52,374 nucleotides of DNA. Origin: CAXBPY01 sp003455275. Lineage in GTDB: Bacteria; Bacteroidota; Bacteroidia; Chitinophagales; UBA10324. The notes beneath the pieces are model-generated. The model did no database searches. It saw only the letters and a program-made list of their open reading frames with translations, and was not told where the DNA came from. This document shows, in pieces, positions 6,250 to 15,225 of this stretch. The translations under genes and the position numbers were made by a program. The stretch spans positions 1-52,374 of the forward strand of contig CAXBPY010000018.1 in the NCBI GenBank assembly GCA_963977675.1, read 5' to 3'. How positions within the stretch are numbered: the stretch's first letter is position 1; each line of letters opens with the position of its first letter.

Positions 6250-8553
6250 ATGAATAGAATTTTTACAATTCTTGTTTCACTTTTCTTTTTGTTTCACTTC
6301 TGTAATTGCTATGCTCAGAATGGAGTAGTGACCGGAAGGATTACAGATGCTTCAACTGACGAAGTGCTGATGGGCGTTACAGTTGGCACCGGAAGTAGCG
6401 GAACAATGACTAATGATGCTGGACTTTATTCTCTTTCGCTTGCCTCAGGAATTCAAACACTGAAATTCTCATTTATCGGGTACACGGCAATTGAAAAACA
6501 AATTACAATAAAACCTGAAGACACAATTTACCTGAACATTGAACTCAATTCAACCGCTCAACAACTGGGAACAGTAGTGGTTAGCGGCAGCCGTTTTGAA
6601 AAAAAGATCTCGGAGGAGATTGTAAGCATGCAAGTGATCAAGCCGTCGTTTATTGAAAATACAAATTCTATTTCAATGGATGAAGCAGTGAACCGGACAC
6701 CTGGCGTAAATATTATTGATGGCCAGGCAAACATCAGAGGTGGCAGCGGATATAGTTATGGAGCCGGAAGCCGGGTGCTGGTTTTGGTAGATGATGTGCC
6801 ACAACTGGCAGCGGATGCTGGTGATGTGAAGTGGGAATTTCTTCCTGTTGAAAATCTGGATCAGGTAGAAATTATCAAAGGCGCCTCTTCAACTCTTTAT
6901 GGTTCTTCTGCGCTCAATGGAGTGATTAATGTTCGCACGGCCTATCCAACTTCAGTTCCTAAAACCCAAATCAATTTTTACCAGGGAGTTTATCAAAACC
7001 CGCAACGACAGGAACTGGTATGGTGGGGAAACCATCAGCCATATTACACAGGAGGATATTTCAATCACTCACAAAAATTTGGGCAACTCGATTTTGTTAC
7101 CGGCGGAAATATTTTTAATGAATCCAGTTTTCGCCAGGGCGAATACACCGAACGCGGAAGGTTCAATATCAATACCCGGTACAGGTTCAGGCATGTGGAT
7201 GGATTATCAATGGGATTAAATATGAACTCGCTGCTTGCTCATACGGGAGCTTTTTTCGTTTGGATGAATGACTCACTTGGATATCAGCCTTTCGGTGGAA
7301 TGGACAGCGCAACTACAAGTATTGTTGAAAATAATTATACCCGTTTCAACCTTGATCCATTTATCACATACTATAACAAGAACGGAAACCGTCATGCTTT
7401 TCACGGAAGATATTATCAAACCAAAACTCAATCTACCGGAGAGCGAAGCACTAATGCGCAATTGTTTTACGGAGAATATCAGTTTCAGAAATTTTTTAAG
7501 TTCGGACTAAACATTACAACCGGAGCTGTTGCAACTTATTCTAAAATTGATGCAGCACTCTATGGAATTCATGATGCAAACAATGAAGCAATATTTCTTC
7601 AATTAGATCAAAAGATTGGCAACCTTTCAGTCGTAGGAGGTGTGCGGTATGAAATGTTCCGGCTCGATACAATGCATGAAAATTCAAAACCTGTTTTCAG
7701 GGCAGGTGCTAACTACAAAATTTCAAAAGCTACTTACCTGCGGGCTTCGTATGGGCAGGGATTCCGATATCCTTCCATTGCAGAAAAATTTGTAAAGACC
7801 GCAATTGGTTCACTCTATGTTTATCCGAATCCTGATGTAACCGGCGAAACAGGATGGAGTGCTGAGTTTGGAATAAACCAGGGCTTCAAGATCAGCAAAT
7901 GGCTGGGTTATATTGATCTCGCTGCATTCACTAACCGCTATCATGATTTTATCGAATTCAGCTTTGGCCAATGGGGGAAACCAAGTGATCCTTTTTTGGG
8001 AATAGGTTTTAAGAGTATCAATCTTGAAGATGCCATCATCAACGGAGGTGAAGCAGTTGTAATGGGAACCGGAAAAATTGGAAAGGTGAACATCAACCTG
8101 GTAATGGGTTACACTTATATCATGCCGGTAGATGTGAACGAAACGCATTATCAGGATAGTATTATTTCTGTGCACCCCGAATTAACCAGCGAGCAAATTG
8201 ATTCAATGCACATGCTTGGCATACTTAAATACCGCTACCAGCACAATGCAAAATTTGACTTGGATGTTTCTTACAAAAATTTTTCGACTGGAGTAGATGT
8301 TCGTTACAATTCATTTATGGTAAACATTGATCAGATTTTTAATGTCGAGGCAATTCTTCCCGGTGTTAAGTCATATCGCCAGGAACATCACACGGGAGAT
8401 TATATTATTGATTATCGCATCTCAATGCAGATAAATAAATACACCAAACTTTCGCTCATTACTAAAAACCTGCTGAACCGCGAATACACCGAGCGTCCGG
8501 CATTGATAGAGATGCCAAGAAATTTTTCATTACAGGTCGCTGTTAAATTTTAA
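6250..8553 (+). CDS. TonB-dependent outer-membrane receptor with CarboxypepD-regulatory-like N-domain
   Basis: The 767-residue protein has a signal peptide (about residues 1-22, ending YAQ), a CarboxypepD-regulatory-like domain (about 25-110, GVVTGRITDASTDEVLMGVTV), a plug domain (about 118-230, including VNRTPGVNIIDGQANIRGGSGYSYGAGSR split by a typical IRGG loop) and a beta-barrel ending in the aromatic terminus NFSLQVAVKF. It would import a ligand across the outer membrane using TonB energy. There is no SusD gene beside it, so it is not a classical SusC-type glycan importer. It is a close relative of the receptor at 12149-14443: both share GQGFR-PS-AE-FV and FGQWGKP-DP. The ligand cannot be inferred; vitamin, siderophore and metal uptake are all possible. 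Confidence 0.93.
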   Translation: MNRIFTILVSLFFLFHFCNCYAQNGVVTGRITDASTDEVLMGVTVGTGSSGTMTNDAGLYSLSLASGIQTLKFSFIGYTAIEKQITIKPEDTIYLNIELNSTAQQLGTVVVSGSRFEKKISEEIVSMQVIKPSFIENTNSISMDEAVNRTPGVNIIDGQANIRGGSGYSYGAGSRVLVLVDDVPQLAADAGDVKWEFLPVENLDQVEIIKGASSTLYGSSALNGVINVRTAYPTSVPKTQINFYQGVYQNPQRQELVWWGNHQPYYTGGYFNHSQKFGQLDFVTGGNIFNESSFRQGEYTERGRFNINTRYRFRHVDGLSMGLNMNSLLAHTGAFFVWMNDSLGYQPFGGMDSATTSIVENNYTRFNLDPFITYYNKNGNRHAFHGRYYQTKTQSTGERSTNAQLFYGEYQFQKFFKFGLNITTGAVATYSKIDAALYGIHDANNEAIFLQLDQKIGNLSVVGGVRYEMFRLDTMHENSKPVFRAGANYKISKATYLRASYGQGFRYPSIAEKFVKTAIGSLYVYPNPDVTGETGWSAEFGINQGFKISKWLGYIDLAAFTNRYHDFIEFSFGQWGKPSDPFLGIGFKSINLEDAIINGGEAVVMGTGKIGKVNINLVMGYTYIMPVDVNETHYQDSIISVHPELTSEQIDSMHMLGILKYRYQHNAKFDLDVSYKNFSTGVDVRYNSFMVNIDQIFNVEAILPGVKSYRQEHHTGDYIIDYRISMQINKYTKLSLITKNLLNREYTERPALIEMPRNFSLQVAVKF

Positions 8554-8612
8554 CTGTATAAAATTTCCGGACAGAAATAAGCGCTATTCCATAGAGCTCT
8601 ATTTTTGATTTC

Positions 8613-10355
8613 ATGACAGCGGTGATTCGATTTGTTGTTTGTTTCTTCCTCATTACTTATTCTCTGGCATGGGAAAATAAAATTTCTGACGAAAACTTAC
8701 TTCGACCGCCACTGGATATCAATCTCTATGTGGCTGGTACATTCGGCGAGCCACGCGGCGATCACTTTCATACCGGCATTGATTTTTCTACGAGAGGAAA
8801 AACAGGGCTTGAAGTGAAAGCAGTGGCAGATGGTTATGTGTCGCGAATAAAAGTGCAGGCAGGCGGTTATGGTCATGCGCTTTACATCAGGCACCCGAAT
8901 GGATTCATGAGCGTGTACGGGCACCTTTCAAAATATTGTGATGCAATCGAGGAGTATGTTCAACAAGCACAATTCACTCAACAAAAATTTGAGGTGGATC
9001 TGTATCCAGAAAAAGATTTGCTGAAAGTGAGTCAGGGTGACATTGTTGCTTACTCTGGCAACACAGGAACTTCCACTGCGCCTCACTTGCATTTTGAAAT
9101 TCGAGATGCCAGCGGCGAATCATTTCCAATGAATCCATTGAAGTGGATTCATATTGAAGATCACAAATCGCCTGTGATAAATGGATTGATGATTTATCAA
9201 TTCAATGCAGTTGAATGTTTGGCTGAAGGAAAATTATTTGCTGTTTCAAAAACCGGAGGCAGTTACACTACTGCTTCAACCATTGTGGTGAACAAAACGA
9301 AAACTGAAATCGGAATTCGGGCATTGGATTTTATGGATGCCAGCGACAGCGATGGCGACTTTGGAATTTATTCCATTCGCTCCACTATTGATGGAAAAGA
9401 GTTTTATGGTTTTTCACTCGACATGCTGGATTTTTCAGAAGGAAGATATGCGAATGCTCACATTGATTATCGCGAGAACAAGCAAAACGGAATTCAGGTT
9501 TACCGAAATTTTTTGCTGCCGGGAAACAAAGCAAGCATTTATGCAAATTGCCCAAACCGAGGCATCATCACGCTTTCAGACACGCTCACACACAACATTG
9601 AAATCACGGTCAAGGATTATGCGGGCAATGCTTCAGTGCTCAAATTCAAAATAAAAAAATCTTCTGCAGTAAATTCTTCTACAGAAAAACCGAAAGGAAG
9701 TTTTAATGAACTCTTCAGTTGGAATGCTGAAAACAATTTTGCGCTTGATAGTTTCAAAATAAAAATTCCATTTGGAGCCCTTTACCAGGACATGTATTTC
9801 TCACTAAAGAAAAAATCTTCTTCCGGCGGAAAAAATAAATCCGCCACTTACGCTTGCGGTGATCCTTACACACCACTTCACACAGATGCCACGATTGATA
9901 TTCTTCCAAAAGCAATTCCTTCAAACCTGAAATCAAAAGCAGTAATCTGTTTTAGAAATTACAAAGGAAGTGTGAGTGGCAAGACAACAACCTGGAACGG
10001 AAATTTTCTGGAAACAAAAATTCGTGAGTTTGGAGATTTTTTTGTGATGCTTGATACAACCAAACCAACCATCACTGTTCTGAATCTCGCTGCGAACCAA
10101 ACACTGACTGATGATAAGATTCGAGTAAAAATTTCTGACAACCTGAGCGGTGTCACTAAGTATGATGGCTATATTGATGGCGTGTGGGTGATTTTCGAAC
10201 TCGATTACAAAACCAGTACGCTCACCTGGAATCGAAACGGAGTGCTCACCGGAGTCAAAGGAAAAAATTTTGCAACCGGGGAACATATTCTCAAACTTGT
10301 TGTTTCAGATGAAGTTGGGAATACAAACACCACCACTTTAAAATTCAAATTGTAA
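8613..10355 (+). CDS. M23-family (LytM-like) zinc metallopeptidase
   Basis: The 580-residue protein has a hydrophobic signal segment (residues 4-20) and a complete M23 catalytic domain near its N-terminus: the zinc ligands H53 and D57 in HFHTGID, the YGHLS motif (H104), and H158-x-H160 in TAPHLHFEIRD. Such enzymes cut peptide cross-links in peptidoglycan. An insertion of about 30 residues (YVQQAQFTQQKFEVDLYPEK) separates the YGHLS loop from the rest of the domain. The remaining 400 residues are beta-rich, with Ig-like stretches (TKPTITVLNLAANQTL and DNLSGVTKYDGYIDG), of unknown role. The peroxiredoxin gene follows after 3 bases, so the two form an operon. Confidence 0.92.
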   Translation: MTAVIRFVVCFFLITYSLAWENKISDENLLRPPLDINLYVAGTFGEPRGDHFHTGIDFSTRGKTGLEVKAVADGYVSRIKVQAGGYGHALYIRHPNGFMSVYGHLSKYCDAIEEYVQQAQFTQQKFEVDLYPEKDLLKVSQGDIVAYSGNTGTSTAPHLHFEIRDASGESFPMNPLKWIHIEDHKSPVINGLMIYQFNAVECLAEGKLFAVSKTGGSYTTASTIVVNKTKTEIGIRALDFMDASDSDGDFGIYSIRSTIDGKEFYGFSLDMLDFSEGRYANAHIDYRENKQNGIQVYRNFLLPGNKASIYANCPNRGIITLSDTLTHNIEITVKDYAGNASVLKFKIKKSSAVNSSTEKPKGSFNELFSWNAENNFALDSFKIKIPFGALYQDMYFSLKKKSSSGGKNKSATYACGDPYTPLHTDATIDILPKAIPSNLKSKAVICFRNYKGSVSGKTTTWNGNFLETKIREFGDFFVMLDTTKPTITVLNLAANQTLTDDKIRVKISDNLSGVTKYDGYIDGVWVIFELDYKTSTLTWNRNGVLTGVKGKNFATGEHILKLVVSDEVGNTNTTTLKFKL

Positions 10356-10358
10356 TCA

Positions 10359-10820
10359 ATGCTCGAAGCAGGAGATAAGGCGCCGGATTTTTCCGGTACC
10401 GATCAGAATGGAAATAAAATTTCTCTCAAAGATTTCAAAGGCAAAAAATTAATTCTCTATTTCTATCCGGAAGATGATACCCCGCTATGTACTGCCACAG
10501 CATGCAATCTCCGCGACAATTTCAGCGAACTGCGTAATCTCGGATTTGCGATTGTTGGTGTAAGTGCTGATGACAAGAATTCTCACAAATCATTTGCAGA
10601 AAAATTTTCCCTTCCGTTTTCTCTCATCGCTGATACTGATAAAAAAGTTTTACTTGCCTACGAAGCGTGGGGAGAAAAAAATATGTATGGAAATATTTTC
10701 ATGGGTATAATTCGAAAAACCTATATCATTGATGAACACGGAACCATTCTTAAAATTATAAAGAAGGTAAAATCCGATTCACATGCTGAGCAAATCCTGG
10801 AACAGTTGAGCAAGCTTTAA
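10359..10820 (+). CDS. bcp: thioredoxin-dependent thiol peroxidase (Bcp/PrxQ)
   Basis: The 153-residue peroxiredoxin reduces hydrogen peroxide and organic hydroperoxides with thioredoxin as donor, in the cytoplasm. The peroxidatic Cys is C44 in DDTPLCTATAC and the resolving Cys is C49, the five-residue spacing typical of two-Cys atypical Bcp enzymes. The residue before C44 is Leu rather than the usual Gly (TPGC), a conservative oddity. The YGNIFMGIIRKTYIIDEHG segment matches the family end (YG-x-x-x-x-GI-R-T-FLID). It follows the M23 gene after only 3 bases and has no promoter of its own. Confidence 0.96.
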   Translation: MLEAGDKAPDFSGTDQNGNKISLKDFKGKKLILYFYPEDDTPLCTATACNLRDNFSELRNLGFAIVGVSADDKNSHKSFAEKFSLPFSLIADTDKKVLLAYEAWGEKNMYGNIFMGIIRKTYIIDEHGTILKIIKKVKSDSHAEQILEQLSKL

Positions 10821-10899
10821 TTCCCGCTCAGAATTTTTTGAGATCGAATCACACATTTCAGTTTACAATTGCAATAACAAATACAAAAAACAATCCTGC

Positions 10900-11745
10900 A
10901 TGAAAAAAAATCTACTACTCACTTTTATTTCAGCGAGCATTCTGTGTTTTGCGCTCACATTAATTACCTCTGAAAGTTCCACACATCCTACAAACCCAGA
11001 CTGGGGTTATACAGGTGCACCACTTAATTCATCATTTGAGAATACTTGCGGAAAATCAACTTGCCACAATTATTCCACCGCGAATTTTACCGGAACGCTC
11101 TCCGTTTCTGCTGACTCACAGTATTACAATCCCGGAAACACTTACACCATAACTGTTTCAATTGATGAAACCGGAATCAACAAATTTGGTTTTGAAATTT
11201 GTTGCCTTGATGCTTCAAATGTTAAAGCAGGAACTGCTTCATTAATCAACACCGCGATTACATCTAATAACACCACTGTCAATAACCGGTGGTATGTTGG
11301 GCATCATTCAGCAAATTCTACCAAAGTGTGGCAATTCAATTGGACTGCACCTTCTACCAATGTTGGCGATGTTACTTTTTACGCAACCGGAGTTTGCGCA
11401 AATGGCGATGGACATGATACAGGCGATCATGTTGGGAAAACTACCTTTGTTTTCTCTCCCAATCCATTCAATGGTGTAGCGGATGTGGAAGCAAATGGAT
11501 CTTCATTGTTGATTCAAAATCCGGTTAGCGATAAAATCTTGGTGAGTTTTAAAAATGCGGTTGCTGGAAAATCAACTGTGCAATTGTTTGATTCAAACGG
11601 AAAATTGGTTTCTGTTTTAATGAATGAAAATCAGAATACAGGAATTGAAACCAGGTCATTTGATAAACCTGCTGCTTCTGGAATTTATTTCCTTGATTAC
11701 ACTCATGGAAATTTTCATGAAGTGAAAAAAGTAGTAGTGCTTTAA
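10900..11745 (+). CDS. secreted protein with Reeler/choice-of-anchor-like domain and T9SS sorting domain
   Basis: The 281-residue protein has a signal peptide (residues 1-21), then a CX4CH cluster at residues 50-56 (TCGKSTCHNY) after GAPLNSS, then a beta-rich domain (about 65-190, SVSADSQYYNPGNTYTITV to THE DHVGKTTFVF region) like the Reeler/choice-of-anchor V domains of Bacteroidota, and a T9SS type A sorting domain (about 200-281, ending in GIYFLDYTHG and HEVKKVVVL). It would be exported by Sec, cross the outer membrane through the SprA channel and be anchored or released at the surface. CX4CH is a known but rare c-type heme attachment spacing, so heme binding is possible. Function unknown. 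Confidence 0.85.
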   Translation: MKKNLLLTFISASILCFALTLITSESSTHPTNPDWGYTGAPLNSSFENTCGKSTCHNYSTANFTGTLSVSADSQYYNPGNTYTITVSIDETGINKFGFEICCLDASNVKAGTASLINTAITSNNTTVNNRWYVGHHSANSTKVWQFNWTAPSTNVGDVTFYATGVCANGDGHDTGDHVGKTTFVFSPNPFNGVADVEANGSSLLIQNPVSDKILVSFKNAVAGKSTVQLFDSNGKLVSVLMNENQNTGIETRSFDKPAASGIYFLDYTHGNFHEVKKVVVL

Positions 11746-11766
11746 TTTTCATCATGCTCATAAAAT

Positions 11767-11808
11767 AAAAAAATCCTGTTCAGGATAAAAACTGAACAGG
11801 ATTTTTTT
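11767..11808. terminator. bidirectional intrinsic terminator
   Basis: A 17-bp perfect stem (11767-11783 with 11792-11808) encloses the 8-base loop GATAAAAA. One arm starts with a run of seven A and the other ends with seven T, so it can stop transcription from the secreted-protein gene on the plus strand and from rpsT on the minus strand. Confidence 0.92.
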
Positions 11809-11831
11809 ATGCTTTAAGGTGAAGCAAAACA

Positions 11832-12086
11832 CTACTTCATCGCTTTCACCTTCTTTGCCAGTCCTGATTTCAGGTTGGCTGCTTTGTTTTTGTGAATTAC
11901 ATTTTTCTTGGCAAGCTTATCAATCTTGCTGAAAGCTTCAGACAATTGCTTGGTTGCTTCAGCTTTATTTGTGCTCAGGCGAATTTCTTTAATGCTAGTG
12001 CGGGTAACCTTTGTTGCAGCACGATTTTGCAATCTGCGTTTTTTTGATTGGCGATCTGCTTTCTTAGCGTTTCTTGTATTTGGCAT
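11832..12086 (-). CDS. rpsT: 30S ribosomal protein S20
   Basis: The 84-residue basic protein binds 16S rRNA early in small-subunit assembly. It shows the family pattern: the N-terminal ANTRNAKKADRQSKKRRLQN-like start (here PNTRNAKKADRQSKKRRLQN), ATKVTRTSIKEI, and the C-terminal KNVIHKNKAANLKSGLAKKV. It is a single gene with its own strong promoter just upstream and the shared terminator just downstream, as is usual for rpsT. Confidence 0.98.
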   Translation of the reverse strand: MPNTRNAKKADRQSKKRRLQNRAATKVTRTSIKEIRLSTNKAEATKQLSEAFSKIDKLAKKNVIHKNKAANLKSGLAKKVKAMK

Positions 12087-12107
12087 TCAGTTATTTTTAT
12101 GGGAGCG

Positions 12108-12138
12108 CAAATATAGACGCAGAGGTTAATGGGCAAAA
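12108..12138 (-). promoter_or_regulatory. rpsT promoter, Bacteroidota consensus
   Basis: On the minus strand TTTTG (12138 to 12134) and TATATTTG (12115 to 12108) are separated by 18 bases, matching the TTTG/TAnnTTTG consensus of the primary sigma factor of Bacteroidota. Transcription would begin about 15 bases before the S20 start codon at 12086. Confidence 0.85.
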
Positions 12139-12148
12139 TGAAGAGCAA

Positions 12149-14443
12149 CTACCAATTATATGAATACTGCAATGTAAAACCTCTTGGGGCATCAAATTTT
12201 CCGATACGGATTGCATAATTTGTATTCAAAAAATTATTAATCAGAATCGAAACTTTACCATAAGATTTTGACTGGAAGGAGAATCGAAAATCAAATACCC
12301 AATCTCCGTTAATATGGGTCTCACGATAATTTTTTACTCCGGGAATAAAAATATTGAAATAGAAATCAATGTTATCCATGCGGCTGTAATACTTACCGCT
12401 GGTTCCGATTGAAAATTCCCTCCAAGAAAAATCTGAATCAAATTTCAGAATATGTCGGTTGCGGTATCGAAGCAATCCTGAAATAAAAGCGCTGTCAGGT
12501 TTACCAAATCCTTTCGCAACATTGAGCATAAATTTTTTGGGATTGCGAAGAGAAGAATCTGCATTCAGATCAACAGGATAAGAATATGAATATCCTGCAT
12601 CTGCATTCCATTTCACCGCGCCGGTATTTTTTTTCATGCCGATTTCCAATTCAGTTCCGGCAATGCGGGCTTCATTTACATTGAGCGATTTGAAACCCAG
12701 GCCAATCAATGGATCGGTTGGTTTTCCCCACTGCCCGAATGTAAACTCAAGCATGTTGTGATAACCTTCCAGAAAAACTGCCCAATCAGTGTATCCGGAA
12801 AGTTTTTCGTTGCCGGCTTTTTTCCTTACACCAATTTCGGCGCTCCATCCTTTTTCAGGCAGCAGGGTTGGATTTGGATAAATATGAATATCGCCAAGCG
12901 AATAATTTACAAATCGCTCAGCCGGACTTGGAAAACGAAAACCCTGTCCGTATGATGAACGAAAAAATATTTTTTTATCAGGAGAATAATTTATTCCGAA
13001 ACGGCCAACCGGGCGTGAATTTTCTGTCATGGTATCGAGCCTGAAGGTCTCATATCTGCCGCCTGCTTCCAACCGAATTTTTTTCCAGTTTTTTTCGAAC
13101 TGAAAGAATGCAGCACCGAAATTGCCAATGTGTGTTCCCTGCAAACCATCATCATGGAAGAAAAAAATATTGCCGCTTAATCCACCGCTCACCATCCACG
13201 ATGAAAAATCTTTTTGAATAAAATAATCGCCGCTGAAAAGGTGTGTGGTAGGCAGCCATATTTTACCGCTTATTTGGTTAGTATGATAATACTGAAGATG
13301 AACGCTATGTTTAATTCCACTCTTACTGAAATAAGTTAAATAAGGAGCAACTGTCGTGAAGAATTCTTTCAAATCAATAAGGGTGGTTGTTCCATTCAGC
13401 GGATGATAAGCTCCCGATGAATCATTGGACCAAAACATAAAAGTTGAAGTATGCTGTATTAACGCGGTTGCATTCACGCCAAAGGTCAGGTGATCATTTG
13501 GGCGGAAACGATATTTAAAATGTTCACGCGTGCGTCGCGCAAAATCGCCCTGCAACCAGCTTTGATAATACTGACCGTACGCATCAAAAACAAAATCACT
13601 TTTACCGATTTTTCTTTTGTGAACAAAGTATGCACCGGTGGCGAACGGTGTCTTATCTCCACTTACGATTTTGAAAGATGGAATGCTGCCATCATATCTT
13701 GTTACATAACCACTACAATTTGTTTCTTCTTTTTTAGTTGGAAAAGCAGTATGAATACTTACTATTCCATTTAATGCAGATGACCCGTACTGAACAGATG
13801 ATGCACCTTTCACTATCTCAATACGGTCAATATTTTCAATTGGAATAAAATTCCATTTTATGTCATTGCGATCAGAGGTAAGGAGGGGAACATCATCTAC
13901 AACTATCATAACCCTGCTTCCGGAACCATATGCATATCCTGAACCGCCGCGAATGGCGGCCTGACCATCCACTACAATTATTCCGGAAACTTGATCAAGA
14001 GCCTGGGCTGCATCCTGAATATTTTTTTGTTGCAATTCTTTTTGAGGAATATTGCTCATGCTGACTATTTGTTCAGCCAGTGGCCGGCTGTAGCGATTTG
14101 CGCCTACCACCACTTCACTTAATGCCTGTTCATGCTGATGCAAGGAAATATTTATTGGATTCAATTGGCCGGTCACATGAATTGCGATTGAAGTATCGCC
14201 CCAACCGAGATAAGAAAATTTTATTTCATAATCTCCGGCGGTAAGTGGTAGTTGAAAATTTCCATTCAGGTCTGTAAAGGTTCCAATATATTTTTCAGTT
14301 GAAACAGTTACGCCGGTAAGCGGCTCCATGCTTTTGGCATCGGTGACTTTTCCCTTCACATATATAATTTGAGATTGGGCAAGAGATAATTTCAGAATGC
14401 AAATAAGTGTAATAAGCAATAACCGAAACAGCGATTTTTTCAT
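12149..14443 (-). CDS. TonB-dependent outer-membrane receptor, paralog of the one at 6250-8553
   Basis: The 764-residue protein has the same order of parts as the receptor at 6250: signal peptide (1-25, ending SQ), CarboxypepD-regulatory-like domain (about 27-110, IIYVKGKVTDAKSMEPLTGV), plug (about 120-235, IIVVDGQAAIRGGSGYAYGS) and a barrel ending in an aromatic residue (FTLQYSYNW). Shared blocks include SYGQGFRFPSPAERFV, IYPNP and FGQWGKPTDPLIGLGFKSLN. No SusD partner or TonB/ExbBD genes are nearby. It is transcribed toward rpsT. Ligand unknown; the close similarity suggests the same ligand class as the other receptor. Confidence 0.93.
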   Translation of the reverse strand: MKKSLFRLLLITLICILKLSLAQSQIIYVKGKVTDAKSMEPLTGVTVSTEKYIGTFTDLNGNFQLPLTAGDYEIKFSYLGWGDTSIAIHVTGQLNPINISLHQHEQALSEVVVGANRYSRPLAEQIVSMSNIPQKELQQKNIQDAAQALDQVSGIIVVDGQAAIRGGSGYAYGSGSRVMIVVDDVPLLTSDRNDIKWNFIPIENIDRIEIVKGASSVQYGSSALNGIVSIHTAFPTKKEETNCSGYVTRYDGSIPSFKIVSGDKTPFATGAYFVHKRKIGKSDFVFDAYGQYYQSWLQGDFARRTREHFKYRFRPNDHLTFGVNATALIQHTSTFMFWSNDSSGAYHPLNGTTTLIDLKEFFTTVAPYLTYFSKSGIKHSVHLQYYHTNQISGKIWLPTTHLFSGDYFIQKDFSSWMVSGGLSGNIFFFHDDGLQGTHIGNFGAAFFQFEKNWKKIRLEAGGRYETFRLDTMTENSRPVGRFGINYSPDKKIFFRSSYGQGFRFPSPAERFVNYSLGDIHIYPNPTLLPEKGWSAEIGVRKKAGNEKLSGYTDWAVFLEGYHNMLEFTFGQWGKPTDPLIGLGFKSLNVNEARIAGTELEIGMKKNTGAVKWNADAGYSYSYPVDLNADSSLRNPKKFMLNVAKGFGKPDSAFISGLLRYRNRHILKFDSDFSWREFSIGTSGKYYSRMDNIDFYFNIFIPGVKNYRETHINGDWVFDFRFSFQSKSYGKVSILINNFLNTNYAIRIGKFDAPRGFTLQYSYNW

Positions 14444-14526
14444 TCAGAAAAATTACGGAGCGAAATATAATTTTCGGTTTACAATGAGTTCTGCAGAACA
14501 AATTAACAAGGGAGCAGCTTGACAAT

Positions 14527-15177
14527 TCAACTTTGCAAATACTCCAACAAAAATGGATTGCTTCTGCGTTCTCTTCCGATAGTTGTGGTGTTGCCGTGCC
14601 CCGGGAAAACTCTTACATCATCATCAAGAGTCATAAATTTTTGAACGATGCTTTGCATCAGGTCTTCGTAATTGCTGTTGGGAAAATCATAGCGGCCAAT
14701 GCTTCCTTCGAATAGCACATCGCCGGCAATTAATGTTTTGGTTTCATGATGGTAAAATGAAATTTCGCCCGGAGCATGGCCTGGAGTGAAAAAAATTTTT
14801 AATTCAGTTGTTCCGAATTTTATTACATCTGTTTCATCAATAAGTTTATCAGGCTCAGGAGAAGGTATCACCATGAATCCATAATTTTTTCCAATAGCTG
14901 GAGCGGCGTGCAAAATCACCAGGTCTTTTTCATGCATCATGAACGGAATGTTGTAAGTGCTTTTCACAAAGGCATTTCCAAGCATGTGATCAATGTGTGC
15001 GTGTGTGTTGAGTAGCAAAACCGGTTTTAGTTTTTGCGAATCAATAAAGCGGGTGAGTTCATTTCGTTCGGAATCATCAAAACATCCGGGGTCAATTATG
15101 ACACACTCTTTTGTTTCATCATAAAGCAAATAAGTATTTTCCTGAAATGGATTAAAGGTGAAAGAATGAATGTTCAT
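14527..15177 (-). CDS. metallo-beta-lactamase-fold hydrolase (glyoxalase II-like)
   Basis: The 216-residue protein has the complete MBL zinc signature: H59-x-H61-x-D63-H64 in NTHAHIDHMLGN, the HAPGEISFYHHET segment (third His ligand in FFTPGHAPG), AGDVLFEGSIGRYD (bridging Asp) and the last ligand in VFPGHGNTTTIG. The start FTFNPFQENTYLLYDE is typical of glyoxalase II-related hydrolases; the lack of the extra C-terminal substrate domain of true glyoxalase II suggests a small thioester hydrolase or persulfide-related enzyme with unknown substrate. Cytoplasmic. It is divergent from the RND transporter gene, 48 bases apart. Confidence 0.92.
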   Translation of the reverse strand: MNIHSFTFNPFQENTYLLYDETKECVIIDPGCFDDSERNELTRFIDSQKLKPVLLLNTHAHIDHMLGNAFVKSTYNIPFMMHEKDLVILHAAPAIGKNYGFMVIPSPEPDKLIDETDVIKFGTTELKIFFTPGHAPGEISFYHHETKTLIAGDVLFEGSIGRYDFPNSNYEDLMQSIVQKFMTLDDDVRVFPGHGNTTTIGRERRSNPFLLEYLQS

Positions 15178-15225
15178 TGGCGCAAATGAAATTCAGTGCG
15201 TCGATAAATCAGAATTACAATTGCA

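Noticed and set aside
6250..8553. SusC-type polysaccharide utilisation locus
   Set aside because: Neither TonB-dependent receptor has a SusD-like lipoprotein, glycoside hydrolase or regulator gene beside it.
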